Below, piece by piece: positions 17,767-26,459 of a DNA stretch of 64,000 nt. Every line of letters starts with the position of its first letter. The first letter of the stretch is position 1. The stretch covers positions 2,480,001-2,544,000 of the forward strand of contig NZ_CP040709.1 in the NCBI RefSeq assembly GCF_005952805.1. Direction: 5' to 3'. Source of the DNA: Inhella inkyongensis (lineage in GTDB: Bacteria > Pseudomonadota > Gammaproteobacteria > Burkholderiales > Burkholderiaceae_C). Below the pieces are notes generated by a model. The model was not told the DNA's origin and did no database searches. It worked only from the letters and a program-made list of their open reading frames with translations. The translations under genes and the position numbers were made by a program.

Positions 17767-18280
17767 CCGTGCGCCTCAGGGCAAATCGCTCTGGGGTTTC
17801 GTAGACAGGTTTCAGCCCTGCACCGAGCCCGAAGGGAATGCGACGATTCGAGCCGACACTGCTTAGTCACCAGTGCGGCACTGACTCCCGCTAGCGTCGC
17901 CTTCAGCCGGTAGGCTGCGGACAGGTCGCCTTCGCGCTCGCCCCTGTCTGCCATCGTCAACGACCGCTTGATGATCATCAGCGTGAGTTTGCTCCGCTGC
18001 AGCGACCGGTCACAACAGCTACACAGCACCCCTTCGGCAAAACGAGCGGCGGTCAATCAAAGCGAGCGCTGCTGGTCAGTGCAGGCTAGCGACAGCGTCC
18101 GTCATCGAGCGCTGCGCATGATGGCCGATTCTCAGGGTGGAGATCGAAGCGGCACCCTCGATTGCTGCCGGCGATAGTCGAGCGAATTGAGCTCAGTACC
18201 GCCATTGGAGTCTGCGAGGGCGTCATGAGGCAAGGGTGTGTCGAAGGCCTGCGGAACGAGTAGCGTGCCCTTGGCAAACC
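17767..18280. other. Gene-poor stretch beyond the transposon cargo
   Basis: About 510 bp without a credible gene. Scattered copies of a CGGTC-like motif occur, including CAACGACCG at 17958-17966, the inverse of the CGGTC(A/G)TTG core seen upstream of the nSTAND gene. The second transposon end probably lies here or a little further right; it was not located. Confidence 0.4.
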
Positions 18281-18508
18281 CTATGGGCGCTTTGTGATGT
18301 TCGTGGCGAGTACTGGATCGAAAATGCCCTGACGCAGGCGATAGTCCTCTTCCATCAGGCGATCAAAATCCGGGCTGCCGAACTCGCGTCCGACAGCGCG
18401 CATGCGATCCCAGATCTGGCCTTCCAGCGAGCCGAGCAAACGCCGCATCAAGAGCATTCCGATGCGCCGATTGAGCTCGGTTCGGCGCCTTCTCTGAGAT
18501 GTCACCAT
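18281..18508 (-). CDS. Small basic hypothetical protein
   Basis: The product is 75 residues from the ATG at 18508. AAGGTGATC lies immediately upstream and matches the 16S anti-Shine-Dalgarno well, which is the main reason to favour this start over a longer frame. The protein starts with an Arg-rich helix (SQRRRRTELNRRIGMLLMRR) followed by an acidic segment (DFDRLMEEDYRLRQGIFD). It is not recognised as a family member. It could be a small accessory-element protein or the remnant of a larger gene. Confidence 0.4.
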   Translation of the reverse strand: MVTSQRRRRTELNRRIGMLLMRRLLGSLEGQIWDRMRAVGREFGSPDFDRLMEEDYRLRQGIFDPVLATNITKRP

Positions 18509-18930
18509 TTCTAGATCACCTTGCTGGATGCAGCGCGAGAACGGGCGGAACCTCGTGTCCGCGAGGCCTACGCAGATGCTACGCGGGTTATGGACTTCTG
18601 CACGCATCCAACTGTCAGGCTCGCGGACGGCCGCGTCCCGCCTTTCAATCGCCCGGCCGGACGTGCCGGGCGCTGGTTCCCCATGCAGCTCACCACGCTG
18701 GCCCGAGCCTTGAGGTAGTTCGCCTGAGCGGCAACTGGTGGATCGCCAACCGGCCGCACGATGCGAACGACAAAGTGCAAGGGCAGCCAAAGCCTTTGTG
18801 CAAAGTGCAGCGCGTTGATTCACCTAACAGACGGGGCCGCATGCAAATCTCGGCAGCAGATCTGGCCTTCGCGGGCCAGAAGTGCAATCCGTTGCTGCAC
18901 CGTCAGTGCAACTTGATGCTCCATGTCGCA
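18509..18930. other. Gene-poor island/core junction
   Basis: About 420 bp between the small basic protein and the terminator before truD. No convincing ORF and no tRNA cloverleaf were seen. CAAAGTGCA occurs twice around 18770-18810, forming a short direct repeat. Confidence 0.4.
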
Positions 18931-18963
18931 GGCTTGGCTTCGCGCCAGGCCCTTTTTGTTTTG
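18931..18963 (+). terminator. Rho-independent terminator with no identified upstream gene
   Basis: GGCTTGGC (18931-18938) pairs with GCCAGGCC (18944-18951), allowing one G-U pair, around a TTCGC loop and followed by CTTTTTGTTTT. The plus strand upstream holds no convincing gene, so it probably terminated a transcript now lost, or an unrecognised small RNA. Confidence 0.65.
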
Positions 18964-19010
18964 CGCCTCGAGCGCTCGGCTCTTTCTGTCGCCATTGCCA
19001 CATCTTCCTC

Positions 19011-20033
19011 ATGACCGAAGCTCTCTACACCAGCCTTCCGCAGTGGCCCAAGGCCTATCCAGACAGTGGCGCCAGCGGCCGGCTGAAGGTCCTGAACGAG
19101 GACTTCCAGGTAACGGAACTGCCTTTGCAGTTGCCCTCCGGGGCTGGCGAGCACCTTTGGCTGGATGTTGAGAAGAACGGCGCCAACACCGCCTTTGTCG
19201 CGCAGCAGCTGGCCGAGGCGGCCGGGGTGAAGGACTGGGATGTGGGCTATGCCGGACTGAAGGACCGCTACGCCGTGACTCGGCAGTGGTTCAGCATCTA
19301 TCTGCCCACCGGCAAGGCCGGCGAGACGCCCGACCTGACGCAGCTGCAACACCCGGAATTCAAGGTCCTGAGCCAAAGCCGGCATGTCAAGAAGCTACGC
19401 CCCGGCGATCTGCAGGGCAACCGCTTTCGCATCGTGCTGCGGGATGTCGCTGGCGAGCGCGCAGCGATCGAGGCCAATTTGCAGGCCGTGGCCTCAAGGG
19501 GCGCCCCCAACTATTTCGGCGCACAGCGATTCGGCTTTGACGGCGGCAACGTCGAGCAAGGCCGGGCCATGCTGGCGCGCGAGATTCGCGTGCGCAACCC
19601 GAAGAAAAAGGGCATCTATCTCTCAGCGGTGCGCTCCTTTGTCTTCAATGAAGTGCTGGCGCTGCGAATTCAGCAAGGACTCTGGGGCAAGCCCCTACCA
19701 GGTGACGTGATGGACGCTGCAGGCCGGCCCACCGGCCCCTTGTGGGGTCGCGGCCGGGTGACGAGCACCGACCAAGCGCAGGCCCTGGAGAACAGCGTGG
19801 CCGAGCGGCACGCCGTCCTGTGCGATGGACTGGAGCACGCCGGTCTGGACCAGGAGCGACGCCCCCTGGTGGCCTCTGCGGTGGACATGACCTGGGAGTG
19901 GCCGCAGGCTGACCAGTTGGTGCTCAGCTTTTCCCTGCCTGCGGGCACGTACGCAACGGCTTTGCTGAGCGAAATCCTGCAGACCACCGAGCCGGAGCGA
20001 CAGGCCGAAGGCGACCCTCCAGCGCTTGAATGA
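19011..20033 (+). CDS. truD: tRNA pseudouridine(13) synthase TruD
   Basis: The product is 340 residues, about the E. coli length. It converts U13 of tRNA-Glu to pseudouridine. The TruD signature GYAGLKDRYAVTRQWFS is present, with catalytic Asp at D85. Further conserved blocks are NYFGAQRFG and the late LPAGTYATALLSE. The frame is open upstream, but the ATG at 19011 begins a normal TruD N-terminus (MTEALYTSLPQWPKAY). It is the first core gene to the right of the accessory island, lies 48 bp after an intrinsic terminator, and ends at a bidirectional terminator. Confidence 0.95.
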   Translation: MTEALYTSLPQWPKAYPDSGASGRLKVLNEDFQVTELPLQLPSGAGEHLWLDVEKNGANTAFVAQQLAEAAGVKDWDVGYAGLKDRYAVTRQWFSIYLPTGKAGETPDLTQLQHPEFKVLSQSRHVKKLRPGDLQGNRFRIVLRDVAGERAAIEANLQAVASRGAPNYFGAQRFGFDGGNVEQGRAMLAREIRVRNPKKKGIYLSAVRSFVFNEVLALRIQQGLWGKPLPGDVMDAAGRPTGPLWGRGRVTSTDQAQALENSVAERHAVLCDGLEHAGLDQERRPLVASAVDMTWEWPQADQLVLSFSLPAGTYATALLSEILQTTEPERQAEGDPPALE

Positions 20034-20056
20034 AGTCGGCTGAGGCCCGATAAGAA

Positions 20057-20090
20057 CAAAAGGCCGCATCACCCGATGCGGCCCTTTTTG
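20057..20090. terminator. Bidirectional intrinsic terminator between truD and TRAP gene
   Basis: GGCCGCATC (20062-20070), loop ACCC and GATGCGGCC (20075-20083) form a perfect 9-bp stem. An A-run lies before it and CTTTTTG after it, so it can terminate both converging genes. Confidence 0.9.
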
Positions 20091-20114
20091 TTGCGTCAGC
20101 CCTTACGCCAACCC

Positions 20115-21200
20115 TTAAAGCTGCGTCACCTTGCTCTGCATGTACCGATCGAAGATGGCCTCGGTGTAGCGGAACCAGCGGTTGCTTTCCTTGCGGAAGG
20201 CGGCGTAGTCCTCATAGACCTTCTTCCAGTTCGGGTTCTTGGCTGCGATCTCGCTATAGAGCGCCATCGACTCCTTGAAAGCCAGATCCATCACCGGCGT
20301 GGGCATTTGCACCAGCTTGGTCTTGTTGGCCAGGAGCTGAGTCAGCGCGGCCGGGTTGCGGGCGTCGTAGCGGGCCTGCATCTCGGTGTGCGCAAAGGCT
20401 GAGGCCGCTTCAACGATGGCCTTGTACTCAGCCGGCAAACCGGCATAGGCCTTGGTGTTGATGTAGAGGTCGAGCTGCGGGCCGCCCTCCCACCAGCCGG
20501 GGTAGTGATAAAAGGGCGCGACCTTGAAGAAGCCCAGCTTCAGATCGTCATAGGGGCCGACCCACTCGGCGGCGTCGATGGTGCCCTTTTCCAGCGCCTG
20601 GTAGATCTCGCCGCCCGGGATGTTCTGGGGCACTCCGCCCATGCGCTCCAGCACCTTGCCGGCGAAGCCACCAATACGCATCTTCATGCCCTTGATGTCG
20701 TCGACGCCCTTGATTTCCTTGCGATACCAGCCGCCCATCTGGGCACCGGTGTTGCCCATGGGGAAATGGATGATGTTGTAGTTGGCGTAGAACTCACGCA
20801 TCAGCTTCAGGCCATTGCCCTCGTACTGCCAGGCCGTCATCTGGCGGCTGTTCAAGCCAAAGGGAATGGCACACCCAAGAGCAAAGGTCTCGTCCTTGCC
20901 AAAGAAGTAATAGGGCGCGGTGTGGGCCATCTCGACGGTGGCGTTCTGCACCCCATCCACCACGCCAAAGGCGGGCATCAACTCGCCACCGGCATGCACC
21001 GAGATCTGGAACTTGCCGCCCGACATCTCGGCGACCTTCTTGGCGAACACCTCGGCCGCCCCATAGATGGTGTCCAACGCTTTGGGAAAGCTGGAGGCCA
21101 GCCGCCAACGCAGGGCGGTCTGGGCCTGCACGGCCGGGGCCATGCCGGCGGCCAGGATGCCAGCCAAACCGGCCTGGCCGACAAAGGAACGACGCTCCAT
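20115..21200 (-). CDS. TRAP transporter solute-binding protein, TakP/DctP-like
   Basis: The product is 361 residues from the ATG at 21200, with AAGGAG upstream; a TTG 15 bp earlier is rejected. The N-terminus MERRSFVGQAGLAGILAAG looks like a Tat-type signal ending near VQAQT, so the mature protein is periplasmic. The core (LASSFPKALDTIYGAAEVFA, WVGPYDDLKLGF, YYHPGW-like region) fits the TakP branch that binds 2-oxo acids or related carboxylates. The membrane subunits (DctQ/DctM) are not adjacent, so it is an orphan binding protein here. The substrate is not resolved. Confidence 0.85.
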   Translation of the reverse strand: MERRSFVGQAGLAGILAAGMAPAVQAQTALRWRLASSFPKALDTIYGAAEVFAKKVAEMSGGKFQISVHAGGELMPAFGVVDGVQNATVEMAHTAPYYFFGKDETFALGCAIPFGLNSRQMTAWQYEGNGLKLMREFYANYNIIHFPMGNTGAQMGGWYRKEIKGVDDIKGMKMRIGGFAGKVLERMGGVPQNIPGGEIYQALEKGTIDAAEWVGPYDDLKLGFFKVAPFYHYPGWWEGGPQLDLYINTKAYAGLPAEYKAIVEAASAFAHTEMQARYDARNPAALTQLLANKTKLVQMPTPVMDLAFKESMALYSEIAAKNPNWKKVYEDYAAFRKESNRWFRYTEAIFDRYMQSKVTQL

Positions 21201-21288
21201 CAAGGACTCCTTCAACGGTGAATGATCAGCGGGCGCAGTCTAGAGAGACCCACCCAATCTGACACCGCGCAGGGGTCCGCGTTTTCCC

Positions 21289-22662
21289 TCAGCTGCCGGC
21301 CAATTTCATCCGCGAAACCAGCACCGAACCCACGGTCTTGGTACCCAAGGTGTAGCGGTCGTTGCCGATGGCCACGATGTCCTGGAACATCTCGCGCAGA
21401 TTGCCGGCAATCGTCACCTCCTGCACCGGGAAGGCAATCTCGCCGTTCTCGACCCAGTAACCGCTGGCGCCACGCGAGTAATCGCCGGTGACGTAATTGA
21501 CGCCCTGCCCCATCAACTCGGTGACGAACAACCCCCGGTGCAAGCGTCGGATCAGGGTGGGCAGGTCATCACCCGGCGCGGTGCAACGGCTCTTCATCGC
21601 CAGATTGTGCGAACCGCCAGCGTGGCCGGTGGTCTTCATGCCGAGCTTGCGCGCCGAGTAGCTGGAGAGGAAATAGCCCGACAGCACCCCGCCCTGCACG
21701 ACCTTGCGCGCGCACGTGCGCACCCCCTCATCGTCAAAGGCCGAGCTGCCCTTGCCACGCGGCAACAGGGGGTCTTCCTCCACATCGATGTGCGAGGCCA
21801 GAACCGGCTGACCCAGGCTGTCCAGCAAGAAGCTGGCCTTGCGGTAGAGCGCCCCACCGCTGGTGGCCTGCACCAAGGCGCCCAGCAAGCCGGCCGCCAC
21901 GGTGGACTCGAACAGCACCGGCACTTCCGCCGTGGCCACGCGGCGCGCTTTCAGGCGCGAAAGCGCGCGCTCGGCGGCATAGCGGCCGATGGCCTCGGGT
22001 GCCGCCAGATCCTCGGCGCGGCGCTCGCTGCTGTACCAGGCATCGCGCTGCATGCCCGCCCCGCGCCCGGCAATCGGGGCCACCGACACCGAATGACGGC
22101 TGCTGGCATAGCCGCCGCGAAAGCCGCGTGAGTTGCCCGCAAAGAAGTGCGACTGCTGCGCCGACACCGCCGCGCCCTCGCTATTGCTGATGCGCCGATC
22201 CGTCTGCAGGGCCGCCGCTTCGCAGCGCAGGGCAATCTCCGCCGCCGCAGACGCGTCGACGCTCCAGGGGTGGAAAAGGTCCAGATCCGGGGCCGGCTCC
22301 AGCAGCAGATCCTCGGCATCGGGCAGGCCGGCGGCCGGGTCTTCAGCGGTGAAGCGGGCGATGTCGTAGGCGGCCTGCACGGTGTCGCTCAGCGCCCGAT
22401 CGGAAAAGTCAGAGGTGCTGGCATGACCTCGGCGCTGCCCCAGATAGACCGTGACGCCCAGGGACTTGTCGCGATTGCGCTCCACGTTTTCCAGCTTGCC
22501 CAGGCGGGCCGAGACAGACAGGCCGGCGCCCTCGCTGACCTCGGCGGCCGCATCGCTGGCGCCACGCTCGCGGGCCTTTTGCAGAGTGCGTTCCACCAGG
22601 TCCTGGAACTCGTCGCGCGAATGCGCAAAGCCTTGGGCTGCGGTCATGGGTGAGTCTGTCAT
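21289..22662 (-). CDS. pmbA: TldE/PmbA, metalloprotease partner subunit
   Basis: The product is 457 residues from the ATG at 22662; an in-frame ATG at 22647 is an alternative. Conserved PmbA blocks are NSRGFRGGYASSRHSV-like, LFESTVAAGLLGALVQATSG, DDEGVRT, GYFLSSYSARKLGM and MGQGVNYVTGDYSRGASGYW. PmbA forms a heterodimer with TldD that degrades unfolded peptides and matures microcin B17 and CcdA; the metal site is in TldD, which is not in this window. The gene is divergent from darP with only 26 bp between starts. Confidence 0.93.
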   Translation of the reverse strand: MTDSPMTAAQGFAHSRDEFQDLVERTLQKARERGASDAAAEVSEGAGLSVSARLGKLENVERNRDKSLGVTVYLGQRRGHASTSDFSDRALSDTVQAAYDIARFTAEDPAAGLPDAEDLLLEPAPDLDLFHPWSVDASAAAEIALRCEAAALQTDRRISNSEGAAVSAQQSHFFAGNSRGFRGGYASSRHSVSVAPIAGRGAGMQRDAWYSSERRAEDLAAPEAIGRYAAERALSRLKARRVATAEVPVLFESTVAAGLLGALVQATSGGALYRKASFLLDSLGQPVLASHIDVEEDPLLPRGKGSSAFDDEGVRTCARKVVQGGVLSGYFLSSYSARKLGMKTTGHAGGSHNLAMKSRCTAPGDDLPTLIRRLHRGLFVTELMGQGVNYVTGDYSRGASGYWVENGEIAFPVQEVTIAGNLREMFQDIVAIGNDRYTLGTKTVGSVLVSRMKLAGS

Positions 22663-22688
22663 CAAGGGGCGCTCATTATGATGAGCCC

Positions 22689-23258
22689 ATGGCAAACCCT
22701 GATCGACCCAAGCGCGCCCGGCCCGGACCGCCCTCGCACCTGCTGCACACCGACGACGAAGACGAGTACGGCCCCAGCAAGACCCAACTCAAGCGCGAAA
22801 GCGATGCGCTGCAAAAGTTGGGCGAAGACTTGCTGAGCCTGCCCGACTCGCGCCTGAACGCGCTGGAGATGGGCGAAACCCTGCGCATCGCCCTGCGCGA
22901 CGCCAAGAAGATCACCGCCCATGGGGCGCGGCGCCGGCAGCTGCAATACATCGGCAAGCTGATGCGCCAGGTCGACCCCCAGCCCTTTGAAGAGGCGGTG
23001 GCGGCTTTCCGACTGGGCCATGCGCAGGACCAGCTGCGCCTGCACCAGCTGGAATTCGTGCGCACCGAGCTGATCGCCAGCGACGAGGCCCTGCAAACCT
23101 ATATCGCCGAACACCCGGGCGTCGATGTGCAGCAGCTGCGCAGCCTGGTGCGCTCGGCCCGCAAGGACGCGGCGGCCAACCCGGAAGCCCGCAGCGGCCG
23201 TGGCTTTCGCGAACTGTTCCAGTTCTTGAAGGAACAACCCGCACCGGAGCAGGCCTGA
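22689..23258 (+). CDS. darP: Ribosome biogenesis factor DarP (YjgA family)
   Basis: The product is 189 residues from the ATG at 22689. The DUF615 family features are an N-terminal charged region (SKTQLKRESDALQKLGEDLL), then LPDSRLNALEMGETLRIAL and RRRQLQYIGKLMRQVD. The E. coli protein binds late 50S precursors and helps peptidyl-transferase centre maturation. The stop overlaps the start of mog (TGATG), so the two are co-translated. Its position divergent from pmbA is common in proteobacteria. Confidence 0.93.
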   Translation: MANPDRPKRARPGPPSHLLHTDDEDEYGPSKTQLKRESDALQKLGEDLLSLPDSRLNALEMGETLRIALRDAKKITAHGARRRQLQYIGKLMRQVDPQPFEEAVAAFRLGHAQDQLRLHQLEFVRTELIASDEALQTYIAEHPGVDVQQLRSLVRSARKDAAANPEARSGRGFRELFQFLKEQPAPEQA

Positions 23259-23845
23259 TGGACGGTGTGCGCATCGGCATCGTCAGCTGCTCCGACCGCG
23301 CCAGCAGCGGCGTCTACGAGGACAAGGGCCTGCCTGCGCTGCAGGAGTGGCTCAGCCGCGCGCTGCGCAACCCCATCGAGTTCGAGCCCCGGCTGATTCC
23401 GGATGAGCGCGCCACCATCGCCGCCACCCTGCGCGAGTTGGTGGACGAGGCTGGCTGCGACCTGGTACTGACCACCGGCGGCACCGGCCCGGCACCACGC
23501 GATGTGACACCCGAAGCCACCCGCGATGTGTTGGAGCGCGAGCTACCCGGCTTTGGCGAGCAGATGCGCCAGATCTCGCTGCGCTTTGTACCCACAGCCA
23601 TCCTGTCGCGACAGACGGCGGGGGTGCGCGGCCGCAGCCTGATCCTGAACCTGCCCGGCCAACCCAAGGCCATTGCCGAAACTCTGGGCGGGCTGCCCGA
23701 GGTGCCCGGCATCTTCGCCGCCGTGCCCTACTGCATCGACCTGATCGGTGGGCCCTACCTGGAAACCGACGAATCGGTCTGCAAGGCGTTTCGGCCCAAA
23801 TCGGCGCAGAAGCCCGCGCTGACGCCTACTTCACCAGCCGGCTGA
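23258..23845 (+). CDS. mog: Molybdopterin adenylyltransferase Mog
   Basis: The product is 195 residues, normal for Mog. It adenylylates molybdopterin before molybdate insertion in molybdenum cofactor synthesis. The MoCF-binding fold is visible: [39 protein letters not shown] and [16 protein letters not shown]. The start shares a base with the darP stop. Its 3' end overlaps the convergent cysE gene by 20 bp. Confidence 0.95.
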   Translation: MDGVRIGIVSCSDRASSGVYEDKGLPALQEWLSRALRNPIEFEPRLIPDERATIAATLRELVDEAGCDLVLTTGGTGPAPRDVTPEATRDVLERELPGFGEQMRQISLRFVPTAILSRQTAGVRGRSLILNLPGQPKAIAETLGGLPEVPGIFAAVPYCIDLIGGPYLETDESVCKAFRPKSAQKPALTPTSPAG

Positions 23846-24590
23846 GCTGCTCGGCGTCGAAGTGCTCGGTGGCCTGGGCGTCGGCCGGCACGCAGTCACC
23901 CAGACCTTTTTCCAGGCGCTGCAAGGCTTGCCACAGCAGTGCGATCTGGTGCTCGTGGCCGGCGGCGTTGTCGATCAACCCCTTCATGGCCTGCGCCACC
24001 GGATCGTCCCCCTGCGTCACGGCATAGGCCGAGAAGCCCATCTTGCTGGCAGCGTCCTCGCGCATCTGGGCCTGGCTGGCCTCGATGATGCGGGCCGGGT
24101 TGCCCACCGCCGTGGCCCCGGGGGGGACCGGCTTGGTCACCACGGCGCCGGAGCCGATCTTGGCGCCCTCGCCCACCGTGAAGCCGCCCAGCACACAGGC
24201 GTTGGCCCCCACCACCACGCCCTTTGAAAGCGTGGGATGGCGTTTGGCACCTTTGACCAGGGTGGTCCCGCCCAAGGTCACACCCTGGTAGATCGTGACG
24301 TCGTCATGGATCTCGGCCATTTCGCCGATCACCACGCCCATGCCGTGGTCGATGAAGACCCGGCGGCCGAACTGAGCGCCGGGATGGATCTCGATGCCGG
24401 TCAAGAAGCGCCCCAGGTGCGAGACAAAACGCGCCAGGGTGCTGAAGCCGCGCCGCCACAGCCAATGGGCGCGCCGATGAATGATCAGCGCGTGCAGACC
24501 CGGATAACACCAAAACACCTCCCAGCCGCTGCGCGCGGCGGGGTCGCGCTCGAGGATGGTGGCGATGTCTTCACGCAGGCGGGCAAACAT
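23826..24590 (-). CDS. cysE: Serine O-acetyltransferase CysE
   Basis: The product is 254 residues from the ATG at 24590. It makes O-acetylserine from serine and acetyl-CoA, the first step of cysteine synthesis. Present are [31 protein letters not shown] and left-handed beta-helix hexapeptides through [20 protein letters not shown] to VGNPARI. The N-terminal helical domain is short, as in EpsC-like enzymes. It overlaps mog tail-to-tail by 20 bp. Confidence 0.94.
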   Translation of the reverse strand: MFARLREDIATILERDPAARSGWEVFWCYPGLHALIIHRRAHWLWRRGFSTLARFVSHLGRFLTGIEIHPGAQFGRRVFIDHGMGVVIGEMAEIHDDVTIYQGVTLGGTTLVKGAKRHPTLSKGVVVGANACVLGGFTVGEGAKIGSGAVVTKPVPPGATAVGNPARIIEASQAQMREDAASKMGFSAYAVTQGDDPVAQAMKGLIDNAAGHEHQIALLWQALQRLEKGLGDCVPADAQATEHFDAEQLSRLVK

Positions 24591-24649
24591 GGGCAATCAG
24601 AGTCCGGAGAGGGTCGGCGAGTGTAGGGAAGACGGCTCTGGAGCGCGCC

Positions 24650-25399
24650 TCAACGGTCTTTCGGCGCGGCCTGCATGGCACGGGCAATGCCGCGCAGGAT
24701 ATGGATCTCTTCGCTTTGCAGCCCGGCGCGGTTGAAGAGCTGATTCAGGCGTGGCATCAGTTTGCGAGGCGCGGCCGGGTCCAGAAAGCCCACGGCTTCC
24801 AGCGCCTGCTGCCAATGGGTCAGCAAACCCTGCACGGCCTGGGCATCGGCCAGATCGGGTGCCTTGGTGCGCCCCTGGACCGCAAAGCCCCCCAAGGCCT
24901 GGCGCCATTCATAGGCCAGGATCTGCACCGCCTGGGCCAGATTGAGCGAACCGTAGTCGGGCGCGGTGGGAATGGAGACCACCGCATGGCAACGATAGAC
25001 ATCCTCATTGGCCATGCCATAGCGTTCGCTGCCGAACACCAGCCCCAGGCTGGGCGGCTCGGGCCGCGCGGCCAGCTCTTCGAACAGGGCGCGTGGCGCA
25101 TGACAGGGGGGGCCGAAGTCGCGTGGCGTCATGGCCGTGCCCACCACGAACTGCACACCATCAAGCGCGTCTTCCAGGCGCCCCACCACGCGGGCGCGCT
25201 CCAGCACCTCGGTGGCACCGCTGGCGAAGGCCAGGGTCTCGTCCTGTGTCAGCACATCGGCAAAACGGGGCTGCACCAGCACCAATTCACCAAAGCCCAT
25301 CACCTTGATGGCCCGGGCGACGGCGCCGACATTGCCCGGATGGCTCGTATTCATCAAGATGAAGCGTGTGGAATGCACGACAGAAGGCCTCGTCAACAT
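24650..25399 (-). CDS. trmJ: tRNA (cytidine/uridine-32-2'-O)-methyltransferase TrmJ
   Basis: The product is 249 residues from the ATG at 25399, chosen because TrmJ proteins begin shortly before the RFILMNTSHPGNVGAVARA block; an ATG at 25417 adds six residues. SPOUT knot motifs are LGLVFGSERYGMANEDV and SIPT...SLNLAQAVQILAYEW. It methylates the ribose of position 32 in tRNAs. A C-terminal helical extension is present, as in the E. coli protein. It is divergent from suhB. Confidence 0.92.
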   Translation of the reverse strand: MLTRPSVVHSTRFILMNTSHPGNVGAVARAIKVMGFGELVLVQPRFADVLTQDETLAFASGATEVLERARVVGRLEDALDGVQFVVGTAMTPRDFGPPCHAPRALFEELAARPEPPSLGLVFGSERYGMANEDVYRCHAVVSIPTAPDYGSLNLAQAVQILAYEWRQALGGFAVQGRTKAPDLADAQAVQGLLTHWQQALEAVGFLDPAAPRKLMPRLNQLFNRAGLQSEEIHILRGIARAMQAAPKDR

Positions 25400-25402
25400 C
25401 AG

Positions 25403-25408
25403 TAGAAT
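25403..25408 (+). promoter_or_regulatory. Possible -10 box for suhB
   Basis: TAGAAT lies in the trmJ/suhB divergent region, 125 bp before the suhB ATG. No good -35 match is seen at 16-18 bp upstream, so this is weak. Confidence 0.22.
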
Positions 25409-25532
25409 CCCGGGCATTATTGCGGCCGGTCTGATGGATACATGGGCCGGCCTTGCTTTTGCCGCGTCGCACGATGCGGCTGCTCTTTCTCATCGCCAGC
25501 CCACCCCTTAACCAGATCCAGGAATCTGTCGC

Positions 25533-26459
25533 ATGTCTTCTGCTGCTTTGCACCCCATGCTGAACGTGGCCATCAAGGCCGCCCGTGCCGCCGGCGCGCT
25601 CATCAATCGCGCCTCGCTGGATCTGGACATCATCAAGGTGGGCGCCAAGGCGTACAACGACTTCGTCACCGAAGTCGACCACGCGGCAGAAGCCGTCATC
25701 ATCAAGACCCTGCTGGAAGCCTATCCCCAGCACGCCATCCTGGCCGAAGAATCGGGCAAGGAGCATGGCAACCAGTCGTCCGACTATCAGTGGATCATCG
25801 ATCCGCTGGACGGCACCACCAACTTCATCCACGGCCTGCCGATCTATGCCGTGTCGATTGCGCTGGCCTTCCGCGGCCAAGTGCAGCAGGCGGTCGTGTA
25901 TGACCCGACGCGCAACGACCTCTTCCACGCCAGCAAGGGCCGCGGCGCCTTCCTGAACGACCGCCGCCTGCGCGTCTCGCGCCGCACCCGCTTGTCCGAT
26001 TCCCTGGTGGGCACGGGCTTCCCCTTCCGCCGCGGCGACAACTTCAAGCGCTACCTGAAGCTGTTCGAGGACGTGATGCAGCAGACCGCCGGTGTGCGCC
26101 GCCCGGGCGCGGCCTCGCTGGACCTCTGCTATGTAGCGGCCGGCTATTACGACGCCTTCTTCGAGACCGGCCTGTCGCCCTGGGATGTGGCCGCCGGCTC
26201 GCTGATCATCACCGAGGCCGGTGGCCTGGTGGGCAACTTCACCGGCGAATCCGACTTCCTGCACCAGCGCGAAGTGCTGGCCGGCACGCCCAAGATCTAC
26301 GCCCAGCTGGTGCCGCTGCTCACGCCCTACTCGCGTGTCATCCAGACGGCCGAAGAGGCTGAAGCCCCGGCGCCGGCCGCAGCTGCGGTGGCCCAGCCGA
26401 AGTCGCGCCGCGCCACCCTGGTGCGGGCGCAAGACGGTGCAGCCAGCGCCTCAGAGTGA
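25533..26459 (+). CDS. suhB: Inositol-1-monophosphatase family protein SuhB
   Basis: The product is 308 residues. It hydrolyses inositol monophosphates with Mg2+; in enterobacteria it also joins the rRNA antitermination complex. Signatures are EVDHAAE, ILAEESG, the metal site [15 protein letters not shown], and [15 protein letters not shown]. An Ala/Pro-rich C-terminal tail of about 40 residues goes beyond the E. coli length (267). The 3' end overlaps the convergent EAL gene by 9 bp. Confidence 0.94.
   Translation: MSSAALHPMLNVAIKAARAAGALINRASLDLDIIKVGAKAYNDFVTEVDHAAEAVIIKTLLEAYPQHAILAEESGKEHGNQSSDYQWIIDPLDGTTNFIHGLPIYAVSIALAFRGQVQQAVVYDPTRNDLFHASKGRGAFLNDRRLRVSRRTRLSDSLVGTGFPFRRGDNFKRYLKLFEDVMQQTAGVRRPGAASLDLCYVAAGYYDAFFETGLSPWDVAAGSLIITEAGGLVGNFTGESDFLHQREVLAGTPKIYAQLVPLLTPYSRVIQTAEEAEAPAPAAAAVAQPKSRRATLVRAQDGAASASE

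Noticed and set aside
7591..18900. Exact transposon ends with TGT...ACA termini and a 5-bp target duplication
   Set aside because: Several TGT candidates (for example 7564 and 7722) had no matching inverse copy on the right side, so no ends are claimed.
18700..18930. Possible tRNA gene as integration site before truD
   Set aside because: No cloverleaf with a T-arm GGTTCGAAT-like sequence could be drawn.
7000..19000. Search for a CRISPR array or cas genes linked to the Tn7-like element
   Set aside because: No regularly spaced identical repeats and no Cas-like protein seen in this region.
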